64,000 nucleotides of DNA from Mesorhabditis belari (lineage: Eukaryota > Nematoda > Chromadorea > Rhabditida > Rhabditidae), in NCBI GenBank assembly GCA_958450365.1, contig CAUEEP010000741.1, positions 4,133,501 to 4,197,500 of the forward strand. The letters run 5' to 3'. The notes beneath the pieces are model-generated. The model saw nothing but the letters and a program-made list of their open reading frames with translations. It had not been told where the DNA came from and searched no databases. Below are positions 1-10,557 of the stretch, piece by piece. Each line of letters begins with the position of its first letter. Within the stretch, counting starts at the first letter, position 1. Made by a program: the position numbers and the translations under genes.

Positions 1-269
1 ATTCTCTACAACTTCTTCTACACCAAAATGGGTTTCTTTTGAAGAAAGTGCTCAAACTGGTCTCAGTCTCCATCTCCAGTCCTCCATTTTGAGTCTCACA
101 CTTGTCTCACACACAAACCAAATCCTACTACGAAAGAGGGATCCGCAAATTGCCTGTAAAATGGGCAGAGGTCATCAATAATAATGGAAATTATTTGGAA
201 TGAATTCATGGTGTTGTGTTCAATAAATGTTAGTTCAAAGTCTGGCGAGTTTTCAATTCACCAACTCAA
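1..269 (-). mobile_element. deleted mariner, right part only
   Basis: This is the end of the roughly 535-bp family, cut by the window edge. It keeps the coding relic GIRKLPVKWAEVINNNGNYL on the plus strand and the terminus CAGTTTTCAATTCACCAAC-like at 255-269. Confidence 0.7.
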
Positions 270-491
270 TATTATTAGACAATTGTGAAATTATGATTTC
301 AAGAGATTAGGGTAGTTAATAATATACTTAGACAAGTATGAAATTATGATTTCAGTGCACGAGAAAGCGTGTGTTACTAGCTTTGAGCTGAAAATAAAGC
401 TTGGAAAACAACTCTAACATTTCAAAAGCTACAATGAGTCGATCACCAACTCAATAAATCTAAACAATAAGATATGATTTATGTTTTGCAG

Positions 492-574
492 AATCTCCAA
501 TGGATCTTTGCAAGTATTGCCATATTCCTTTGCATTGTTGCAAGGTTGAGGATCACACAGAGATTTGTCCTAAG
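492..574 (+). CDS. orphan exon encoding a small zinc-finger-like segment
   Basis: A TTTTGCAG acceptor precedes, and a GTGAGC donor follows, an open 83-nt exon. It reads SPMDLCKYCHIPLHCCKVED and then HTEICPK. The C-x2-C-x(10)-ED-H-x3-C-P pattern resembles the small fingers of TRAF-type and XAF1-like proteins. The rest of the gene is not evident. A possible continuation lies after the TTTCCAG acceptor at about 1155, in phase and reading PNCAPFE then stop, but this is weak. The gene would extend left of the window. Confidence 0.35.
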
Positions 575-1358
575 GTGAGCGCAAGACTGAGAACATTAAA
601 AATACTAGGAAATAGTGTCGAAAATTGTACGTAAGTACTTTTTAAAAACTCTAGGAAAATAGGAAAGTCCGCTAGGCACTTGGGTTCTTAAACGATCAAA
701 ATAACCACTGATCAATTTTTAGTTCAAAAGTCCGGCAGTTTTCAATTCACCAACCTAATGGGAATTTAGCTGTAAAATCAAAAGCCATGTTACCAGTGAA
801 GCAGTGAACTTTAAAACATCGCATTTTCAACCTAGCTCAAAAATAAGCTCAACATTTACTTTTCAATAAATTCTATTTCAAAATTTGTTACAAAATTTTG
901 TTACAATCGAAAAAAACGATTCCAAATCCTTTCTCTTACCTCTCAAAAAATAAAAGGAGTTTATTTGGAAAATCTCAATCAGCAGAATCACTTCATCAAT
1001 AGCCTCATTTGAACATATCAATCAAAAGAGACGATCTCAAATAAAAGCTCAATCAATTTGTGAGTAGCACACGAGCAAAGCAAAAAAAAAAACGTCAAGT
1101 GAGAGATTATCACTTAAATTTTTCCGTTCCCATTTTCCAAATAAACCTTTCCAGCCAAACTGTGCCCCTTTTGAATGAAAAAGAGAGGTGAGACGAGCAC
1201 TTTTACGCAATATTTATCACCGCCACTGCAGTTTAGTCAAATGGTTTTACGTTAATAATTTTTGAAGTTTTAAACTAGAACTTCAAAACTAGACCAGTAG
1301 CCAGGATTTCTATTTTTGCGAGAAACTCTAGAGCTTCGTCTACAAGCCCAAATTCAAT

Positions 1359-3072
1359 TTACACTGCTGGACTACAGGGTGACCAGAAATAATGTTGCGG
1401 CCTAATTTCGCCTATTTTTTTAAAAATCCAAAAAGATTTTGTAACAGAAACAATTTTTTATTAACAACGTGATATAAAGAGAGCATCAAATCACTTTTCT
1501 TCAAAGTGGCCACCTTTGGCTCCAATGCAGAGCCTCAAACGCTTGATGAAATTTTCGGCGATGGGCCGCAGCTCGGCCCGAGTGATTCGATCCCATTCCC
1601 GGGTCAACGATCGCTTAAGAGCCTCCAAACTTTTGTGGGGTTTTGCACAAGCCCTTGCCTCCAAAATTAACCAAACATTATAGTCCAACGGATTGAGATC
1701 GCACGAATACGGAGGCCATTCCTGGGCCGAGATGAAATCCGGAAAAGTTTGTCCTACACCAGTCCTGTGTGGATTTGGCTCGATGGAAGGCGCTCCCTTC
1801 CATCGAGTCTTAATAGGGAAGGTCCAAAATCCGGTTACCAAAATGCTGTTGAGCCCATGGAAGCAAAACATCCTCAAGAATCTTTTTTGGTACACATCCT
1901 TATTGATTTTTACCCCAGAATCGATGAAAATGAGAGGAGTTTCTGCCGGTTGCGCAGATCATTCCGGCCCATACCACTTGACCGATTTGGGATTTTGTCG
2001 GTGTTGAACAATCGTAGAGCTGGCTGGAGAGAACGTTGACCAAATCCGATCGTTTTGGTGGTTGTAACTTTGCTCCACCGAGAAGAGCTTCTCGTCGGAA
2101 AACAGGATTCGCTCCCAGTGTGGAGTTGCGGCCCGCTTGAAAGCCCCTCGACATCTTTCGAGTCGAACTCGCTTTTTTCGTCATCGAGTTGTTGCCCTTT
2201 AGCTTGAGCTTGTAAGGGTGAAGATTGAGCTCATTTTGCCCATAAGTCGAACCGATTCGCGAGCGATCCCCCTCTGTTAGGGATCTTTCTCATTGAGACC
2301 TGTGATTCTGGGCCACGCGCTTCTGAATCACTTTGCGATTTCTGGAGGTGTTGACTGTTCTTTCTGCCTCCCCCGAGACGATCTCCATCGTGGCCAAGCT
2401 CTTTGTATAGCTTAATCGCTTTTGAGACGAGCTGATGAGAACACGTAGCAATCGCGCGATCGCGCTCACGCTATTGACCTTGCACGATGAAGCTCCAGGG
2501 CGTAATGGCATATCCCTTGTTTATCATCCTATAAAAAAATGAATAAACTTGAAACAAGTAAAACAACAAAGAAACTAATAAAAACAATCACAAATGAAAC
2601 TTTGAGGATTTTAGGCTGCCGAGAATCACGCAACGTTATTTCTGGTCACCTGTAATTTTAAAAGGCAGTCGAATTTTACGAGTTTTTGGAAAATTAAGAA
2701 TATGCAATCAAATCGTCTTTTAAACATCATTACTATCATAATTTTACATGTATAACTGCAAAAATCCAGGCAGTAGTAATTGGGACTTTTAAAGAAAAAT
2801 AAAATTAACAAAATAAATGATTTAAGACAAAATTGTTAACTTTTTCCAAATGCCTTTAAAATTACTGACCACTTGCCAAGGCACTTTTCGAATAAATTTT
2901 ATTTTTCTTTAAAAGTTCCAATTATCATCTCCTGGATTTTTGCAGTTATACATGTAAAATTATGATAGTAATGATGTTTAAAGACGATAAAAGATGATTG
3001 GATGATGCTTAATTTTCCAAAAGAAATCGTAAAAAATTCGACTGCCTTTAAGAGTATGTCCAGCAGTGTATA
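1359..3072. mobile_element. foldback element split by the Tc1/mariner insertion
   Basis: The left end CACTGCTGGAC (1362) matches the inverted right end GTCCAGCAGTG (about 3058-3068). The arms 2655-2800 and 2885-3060 are inverted copies (for example ACATGTATAACTGCAAAAAT and its complement). The transposon at 1375-2652 interrupts the left arm with a TA duplication. Confidence 0.7.
1375..2652 (-). mobile_element. Tc1/mariner-type transposon, 1278 bp, decayed transposase
   Basis: TA-flanked terminal inverted repeats begin CAGGGTGACCAGAAATAATG and end with the complement (GTTATTTCTGGTCACCTG). On the minus strand are remnants of an HTH region (2290-2511, with IARLLRVLISSSQKRLSYTK), a central piece with VWAGMICATGR (1900-2184) and the catalytic end WPPYSCDLNPLDYNVWLILE (1491-1895). 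Frames change between the pieces, so it is inactive. It belongs with the DLNPLDY-type (mariner/maT-like) transposases. It is inserted inside a foldback element. Confidence 0.85.
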
Positions 3073-3199
3073 TCCGAAAGAAAAACTATAAAATCTTCAA
3101 ACTACATCATGGCTACAATGAAATTTTCTAAAATCAAAATTCACCAGGAGAAATTTACAGTTTTGTGCAGTTTACAGTTTTGCAGAAAATTTTTGAATT

Positions 3200-3540
3200 T
3201 TGCAATTTCGAAGGGGTAACAGTTTTAGACCCTTTGTCGTTATCCAGGAAACTTCTAATTATCGCCAATCGATTCTCCGTATCCCTTTGCATCACCTGCG
3301 TGAGCTAAAGGGTGATTTAAAGCTTGTGGAGCCAGCTAGAGAGGCTCAAAGTTGGATAGAGAGAGCCAAAACAAGTCGTAACAACTCAACTTTGAACCCC
3401 TCTAGCTCGCTTCTGAAAGCTTTAAATCAGATTTTTAGTTCACGCATCTTATGTAGGGGACACGGAAAATCGTTTGGCAATAGTTAGAAGTTTCCTGGAT
3501 AACCGCTAATGTCTAAAAACCTCTGCTTTTTCCAAATTTT
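3200..3540. mobile_element. foldback/MITE-like inverted repeat
   Basis: The segment TTATCCAGGAAACTTCTAAT near 3240 recurs inverted near 3483. Inner parts (AAAGCTT...GAGCCAGCTAGAGAGG and CCCCTCTAGCTCGCTTCTG...AAGCTTTAAATC) also pair. The element is about 300 bp with no coding sequence. Confidence 0.55.
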
Positions 3541-3549
3541 CTCACAAAA

Positions 3550-5180
3550 TACTTGGTTTTACTATCACAAAGCTTTGAGTTCTTGTTGAAAGTGTTCCCT
3601 TCATCAAATCCATGATTGGATTACTGTAACTGGGGCTAGAAACTCTATATTCAATACTAGCCTTTAAGATTACTTTATCATCTGAATCCTGGGGAATTAA
3701 GCAGGCATTTTCCAAGGCGACCAACGCTACCATCCATCACTTAGAAACTTTGAGATCTTGTATGCTTAGTGACTTCCTTCATCAAATCTATATTCAGATT
3801 ATTGTTATCTTAAGCTAGAAGCTCGTTATTTAATACTCTTTATTGAAAATTTATCATTTGACTTTTTTAAATGAGGTTGAACAGTTTCAGAGAGCCTCCT
3901 CAAGTCTCAATCCCTATCTCGAAGCTTTCCAGATCTTGTATAAAAGTGTTTCCTCTAATCTTTAAGCAAATTGTTCCATAGAATGTTCATTTATTTAAGC
4001 CAACCAAAGCCCTTCACATGGCAGTGTTAATGGAATTGCAAAGCAAAAGAAATCACAGAGATAGATCACAGGCAAAAAGGAAAACAAGCTCGCTTAAAAG
4101 CAACCTTTATTAAAAAAGTTCTGAAAAGTTAGTATCAATAAAATTGATATGAAAAACTGAGCTAACAAGGAAGAAACAAGCTCTTCGCTGATTGACAAAC
4201 TATTCGAAAAGTTTTATTTGAAAACCGAGTGCGAATGATCTTGGCCGAGGAAAGATGGGACGAGAAATGAGCGTGACTGGGTCGGGCAATCGAACACACA
4301 AAGCAAGACCTTCCGGATATTAACTAAGGAAATTTGCAATTTTGTTTCATTTTAGTGTTAATAATGAGGTAATCTAGCAAGGTAATCTAATAAGATAATC
4401 TCACTTCAAATCAAGATGTTCCAATCCGAAGCTCAGTCAGATGCCTTGAACCTAAACCAGGTCAGGCCAGACGAGGCTAATGAGATTAATCTAATAGTCT
4501 AATAGCTTCCGTCAAAGATGTTTCCAATCCAAGCTCGGTCAGAAGCCATGAACCTAAACGAGGAGTCAGGCCAGACGAGAGCTAATGAGGTAATCTAATA
4601 ATCTAATACTTCAAATCAAAGATGTTCCAATCCAAGCTCGGTCCAAGCCAGATCAAAGCCTGTTTTTCTGGTGGACTTGTAATCTTTGTGGATCAGTAGC
4701 ATAGGTATTCTTTCAGTAAAGCCCATGCTCCGACTACTCAGATCTTCAGAATTTTCCGCCCAGGACCAGACAAGAAGCCAAGGTAGGCCGGATCCTGTCA
4801 AGAGCCAGGGCTTGCGAGCCCGAGTACTCGAGCCCACAATCTCGACTCGCAATCCCGTGACTTGCGACTAGTAAATAGCGACTAGAAAAACCCTGCTCAA
4901 ATTCAATATTCAATAGATTAGACTATAAAGAATTCGAAAATCCCCAGAAATTCCCGAAAAGCTATCCAGAAATTTCTCTCTCAGAAAGTGGGGTTAAATG
5001 TGTGAGTTTCGAAAAATAATCACTACTTACGATGGTAAGCATAGTCGATTACATGCCTTGAAAAGTTTCAGGAAAATCGGGGGAGGATCGATTTTTCGAT
5101 CCATGTCAGTGCCTGCCTTATGCAGGAAAAGTTCACGTAGTCACCCTTTTGGTCGACTAGTAAAAATCCTAGATTTTTTT
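3550..5180. other. no gene seen; degenerate tandem segments
   Basis: Three loosely repeated segments around AAGCTTTGAG...TGTTCCCTTCATCAAATC lie at 3560-3960. Three copies of AATCTAATA...GATGTTCCAATCC...AAGCTCGGTC...GCC lie at 4380-4650. No splice-supported coding sequence was found. It is downstream (3') of HTT. Confidence 0.4.
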
Positions 5181-5189
5181 GATTGTGGG

Positions 5190-5508
5190 ACCCTGACCAC
5201 AGCAGTTGGGACAGAAGCCCACAGACGATCAGGGGACCCGGCAGTCAGTTGGGACAGCCCCACGCGTCGATCCGAGGACCCACGTCCAACAAGTTGGGAC
5301 AGCCACACAGACGATCGAGGACCCCCGCCAGCAAGTTGGGACAACCACGCAGTCGATCGAGGACCCGGCCAGCAAGTTACGGGGCAGCCACCACAGTCGA
5401 TCGGGGACCCGACAATCAGAGTTGGGACAGTCACACCAATCGATCGAGGACCAGGCCAGCAAGTTGGGGCAGCCACGCAATCGATCGAGGACCCGACCAG
5501 CGACGAAA
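5190..5508. repeat. about 42-bp GC-rich minisatellite at the HTT 3' end
   Basis: About seven diverged copies of a unit containing GATCGAGGACCCGGCCAGCA, AGTTGGGACAGCCAC and GCAGTC. It is unusually GC-rich for the window and stops within a few bases of the inferred HTT stop codon (5511-5513). Confidence 0.85.
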
Positions 5509-5510
5509 AT

Positions 5511-8500
5511 CTAGCGACTAGCGACTTCCGCTAGATCACTGCATAATCCGCATCGTCTTGTGGACCCGGATTCAGATCTGGGTCTGGCTTTTGCAACAGG
5601 CCCAGGAGATTTGTATCCCCTGGGCCACGACAGCCAGGTTAGGAACAACCTTTGGAACACATTTTCTTAAAACCTTTTCATATCCTTACCTTTTATTTAT
5701 GCTATCTATTTTTCACTCACCGAATTCAGCAGTTTTTCTGAAGTATCCAATCGCGATAAAGCGACCAATCAATCCCTTCTTGATCAAAAACTCGAGAAGG
5801 AGATGAAATCTGAAAGTAATTCGTAGAAATGTGGTGCTGTATGATAAAAACTTATGGCCGATGCAGTGAAATTTCGTAGCAAAATTGTTAGTGTAGAGTT
5901 GTTTTACCTGCAATAGACATCTGGATCGCCGCTAGCTGCTGTAAAAGGAGTGAGACGGTGCAGAGTTTCGAGATTCTCTCAGGTAACGCACAATCATGGC
6001 AATCCGTTGAGCCAAAAACTCGGTCAACTCGAGGCACGAGGCGAGTTTTTGTTTGTTCCGTAACAATTCGAAGAACTGAAATTGTTATTGGTTTTATGGT
6101 AATGTCAAAGCCCACCTCAAACATCATCACAAACATATGCTTTGGCATTTTCAGGTAGTTGTCGTTTTGAATTGGAATGAAATTGTCCAAGATCACTTCC
6201 AGAGCCTGAATCGATTTTTAGCTGAAGCTAAGCTTTGTTACAGTACCATTTCATCTTTGTAAATCCTTCGCAAAAACTGGCGGAAGGCTTTCCCCAACAG
6301 TTCGGCGTCCGGAATTCACAACGTTTTAAGCTGAAAATTGTCAATTTAGATTAGGAAGATCTAGTATTTCGAGAGATAGCCATAAGTTTAGATTATTTCA
6401 GAAATTGTATAGGATTGTTAACAATAGGTAAAATTGCTTAATAAAGAAGTAAAGGAATTAGCAAGAAAGGGTAGATTTCTGGAGATAGGATTGAACCCTC
6501 GATCTTTTGCTCTCCGGGCTATCTGGAAACCTTTGCTCTAGCCATTGAGCCTCTAGCCATTGAGCATCTAGCCATTGAGCCTATAGCCATTGAGCCTCTA
6601 GCCATCTGGCCATTGAGCCTCTAGCCATTGAGCCTCTAGCCATTAAGCTATAGCCATTGAGCCTATAGCCATTGACCTGCCTATAGCCATTGAGCCTATA
6701 GCCATCTAGCCAATTGAGCCTCTAGCCATTGAGCCTCTAGCTATTGAGACCTCTAGCCATTGAGCTTCTAGCCATTGAGCCTCTAGCCATTGAGTCTCTA
6801 GCCATTGAGCTATCCGGTACCCTAGCTTGCCAAGAGAAAAGGGAAAGAAGAAGAAGAAGAAAGGAGAAAGAAAGAAAGAAAGAAAGTAAGTAAGTAAGAA
6901 AAGAAAGAAAAGAAAGCCAGAGAAGGAAAATCAGTAAAGAACCTACACACTAAACGCCGACTCCAGCAGAACTTGAAATTTCTTGTAGCTGTTCCTCCGA
7001 TGGATCAATCTCTTCCCAAAAAGCTTTTACAACGCTTTTCTTTAAGAGTTTACCTCTAAAGACACAATCGACGAAGATCCGCAATGCGAATGGAAACTTT
7101 TCCGGTTGTGAACTTGGTAGTCTTGAAAGCTTTCTAAAACACATGTGAATTTATTACCTTATTACCTCCAATTTATCTTATTACCTCTTGCCACGGCTGC
7201 AAATTGATCAGCAAAAGCATTGAGTGAAAGATCAATGACTCGATCCCTGTTGTGACCAATTCTAGCAACCAGTGAGGTAAAGTTCGACGACTAAGGAGAA
7301 CGTCGCAGAGTTTCTATAAAGATTAGATATTGGAAAAACTATAGAAGCAAGAGTTTTTGAGAAAAATGGCCAGTCCATTCTTGAAATTAAGTAAAGGTCC
7401 AAAGATAAGTTATTATTTTTTTACATAAATCTTAAAATAGTATTATAAAGATTCTATAAAGGTTAGAGCCGACTGTTTTTAATATATAGATATTTCTACA
7501 TCCCATATCTCTATAGCTTTTTGATTCTATGCATGCTGGGTGGGGCGTGGCCTCAATTTTGCTAGTGGCATTCCAAGTTGAAAAGTTTGAGGAATGCTTG
7601 TCTGAATTAAGAAATAGCCGAGCTTTTGGGAGAATTGAACACCAAACGTCGTTACAGATGCTAAAGGAAATCGACGATACAAGCGATGATTTGAATCTTT
7701 TCGACTTTGATCTATTGATCTACTGATCTATTGATCTATTGACTATTGATCTTGCTGGCTAATTGTACCTTTTCGCTACCGTATTTTCTCTAATAGTAGT
7801 GCACCCTGGCGAAACCGAGTTGATGCCTATTTTACGGTTTCCAAGTTTTCACAGAAACTCAACACTCAAATCCCCCACTAGATCTCATCGTCAGCTACAT
7901 TTCCGACCCCACATCGATAAGGTTCTCATAAGCGGTTCTCGAGATCTAGAGGAATTTAGGCTGACGCTTAGAGTGCACTACTATTGAGAAAATACAGGTA
8001 TCCTGTATTTTCTCTAATTGTCGTGCCCACCCTCCCTCCCCCGCCCGGCCGAGGCCGAGTTGATGCCTATTTTACGGTTTCCAATTTTTTCCCAGAGGAA
8101 CTCAACCTCAAATCTCCCACAAGATCTCATCGTCAGCTTCATTTTCCGACCCCCCATTGATAGGTTCTGATAAGCGGTTCTCGAGATTTCTCGAGGCAAT
8201 TTAGGCAACGCTCCTGGTGCACTACTATTAAGAAAATACGGGTATATAGTTATTTCATACTCTATAGCTTTTTGATTCTATGCATGTTGGGAGTGGGCGT
8301 GGCCTCAATTTTGCCAATGGCATTCTATTTTCTTGGGTTTTCGACAACGCTGATTAAATTTCAAATAGTTTTAAGGCTTTGTTTTAAAATTTAATTGCTT
8401 TGCTTTACTTTCGCTTTTAATTAACATTTATAACAACGATAATAAAGTAACAAAAAGTAACGAAAAGTAACAAAAGGGCTTCCAAAACATAAGATATTTA

Positions 8501-10557
8501 TCTTGCTTCTCCATCTTATCTATTTAGCTTAGCCTATTTGCCGCATGAATACCCGCCATTTCTAAACGAATGTGTATTAGAAAGAAACTAAGGTTAAGCC
8601 TTGAAACTATTTGAATTCAAACAGCGTTGTCGAAAACGCCAGAGAAAATAGATGCCATTGGCAAAATTGAGGCTACCCCCACTGTCCATCTCAATGCGCA
8701 TAGCACCAGTTTTTCGGGACCATGAAAATTGCACCGAATGGAATTGCCATTTACTAAGGCCCTTTCTGCGAGTCTCCTATCAAAAATATAGCTCTTCAAT
8801 TGGGCTACACGATGGTATAAAAAAACACCAGCACTACACACTCATACAAAAGACGGTACGTCGGTTGTTAGTACCGCGATGTACAGTCGGTGCTCTCACT
8901 TGGCGGCCCTTTTTCTTTTACTAAACAACAAGTTCTTTCCGCCGGCCTCTGGGTTAGCCTTGTATACGAGCGCCTACCTTATATATGAGCGCCGGCCCTA
9001 TATACGTCGCACCGTACATCGCAATACTACCAACGACGTACCGTCTTTTAGCCTGCTATTGCCTAGTCTTTTAAACCCTTTTTCCACTATGTACTTGATT
9101 GAGTGTTTGTTTGAAAGTCCCTTGAACTTTTGGTTCTTCCATTATACGAAAGCTGTTGCCCAGAGAATCAGTCGTAGCTGATTGAAGATGGGACACTAAA
9201 AACTTAGTAAATTTACGCCTTTTAACTGCTGGTTTAACTGCTGGGTTTAACTGCTGGTTTAACTGCTGGTTTAACTGCTGCTTCAACTACTAGAATCCTA
9301 GCAGGATCGGGCCAAAGCGATCGTTGTGAACAATCTCTCAAAATGTTCACCTGTTTATCAACACTGGATCAGTAATATTCAATTGTTTCCCAATCTCATC
9401 AATCAGAAAAGCCGATGTGTATTGAATGATCAGTCGAAGCGATTCCCCAGCCATCCCGATTGAAGAAAGTAGAAAACTCCATACAGAGTGGTTTCCCTAT
9501 AACTGAGGTTTGTTTTCCAAAAAAAAAACATTACTACACCTGACAGCTGTATATGATGATGTCAATCCAGTCTCGATGTAAATCATTAACTGTTTTCCCA
9601 GCTCCGTTTCGGTCATTTTTGGCTCAAACCGATTCCTAGAAAAGACCCCAGAAACAGATCTAGACAAACCAACCATCCCAACAACTGTCACTGATTTAAG
9701 AATTGAATAAATCAAGAATCCTAGATCTGGATGATGAGACAAGATTCGACTGTTGTAGATGTTTTCAATTTGCTCATAGGAGAAATGTATAGGAAGAGGA
9801 GTCGTCAAATAGATCCGACAGCCAGAGCCATCTAAAATGGATAAACACTGAGCACAGTTTTACTTGACGATTGATTTTGGGATAGATTCATACTTTGTTT
9901 CCCAAAAAACAGGGAATCAGCTAGCGTATGTGCTGCCAAAAAAACAATAACTTTAGTATATACAGTAGCGGACAAAGACCTCGCATAATTTTGCATTTCC
10001 CAGTAATTTTGATTTATTTTCTGTGTTTTTTTTCTTAATTTGAGCTATAATTTGATTGAAATTTATTATTTTATTAATTTCAGTCAATGAGTCCTGAAAA
10101 CAACTGCAGCCTGCTATTCGGGATACGATTGTGGCTCTTCATCAAGCCGGTGAGAGACAGGATCCGATTGCTACCATTCTGAGGGTGCACCAGTCGACTG
10201 TTTCGAGAATTTTGAAGCTTTTTCAGCTTTATTATAAAAAAAACTAAATTATGCTAAGTCTTTGTCCACTACTGTACTTGTTTTTGTGAGGCTTGTGGAT
10301 CAATCTTGAAAGCAAGGTTATTAAGCAAGATTGTAAGCAAGATTTGTAAGCAAGATTTGTAAGCAAGATTTGTAACCAAGATTTTCGACAAGACTTTACG
10401 ACTCACTGATCGAACAGTTGCTGATGGAAGCGGCAGCGGAGATGAACTCCAATCCTCGACTCAGCCAATGCGAATAATTCTCGAAAAGTGCGCGCACAGA
10501 GGAGGCCGTGTCCCAAGCTCGCAATTCATCCGCAACAAGTATTCGGAGGTTGAAGCT
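5511..10557 (-). CDS. HTT: HTT exons 49-59: C-terminus
   Basis: Exons: 10407-10557, 9540-9831, 9351-9496, 9148-9195, 7166-7290, 6962-7133, 6116-6205, 5988-6075, 5908-5938, 5721-5809, 5511-5665. Exon 49 encodes VRALFENYSHWLSRGLEFIS (human SCSQFLLELYSRWILPS). Exon 51 encodes TTLYGVFYFLQ (human GALHGVLYVLE). Exon 52 encodes NQLRLILWATAF (human HVLVMCATAF), and exon 53 ARIGHNRDRVIDLSLNAFA (human KLSVDRVNVHSPHRAMAAL). The last three exons give GRFIAIGYFRKTAEF then ENVFQRLFLTWLSWP, aligned to human [31 protein letters not shown]. Exon 51 needs a 1-nt shift near 9445, and exons between 52 and 53 are probably missing. The final residues up to the TAG are poorly conserved, so the exact stop is less sure. 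Confidence 0.8.

Noticed and set aside
1693..2039. Plus-strand frames inside the Tc1/mariner element
   Set aside because: Antisense shadows of the transposase relic, which has the conserved motifs on the minus strand.
6539..6815. CRISPR-like array
   Set aside because: No unique spacers between repeats. Units are contiguous, the organism is eukaryotic, and the unit derives from a tRNA A box.
8617..8924. Coding exons of HTT in 8617-8841 (minus)
   Set aside because: The segment is the right arm of a foldback element, and no HTT-like motif is present.
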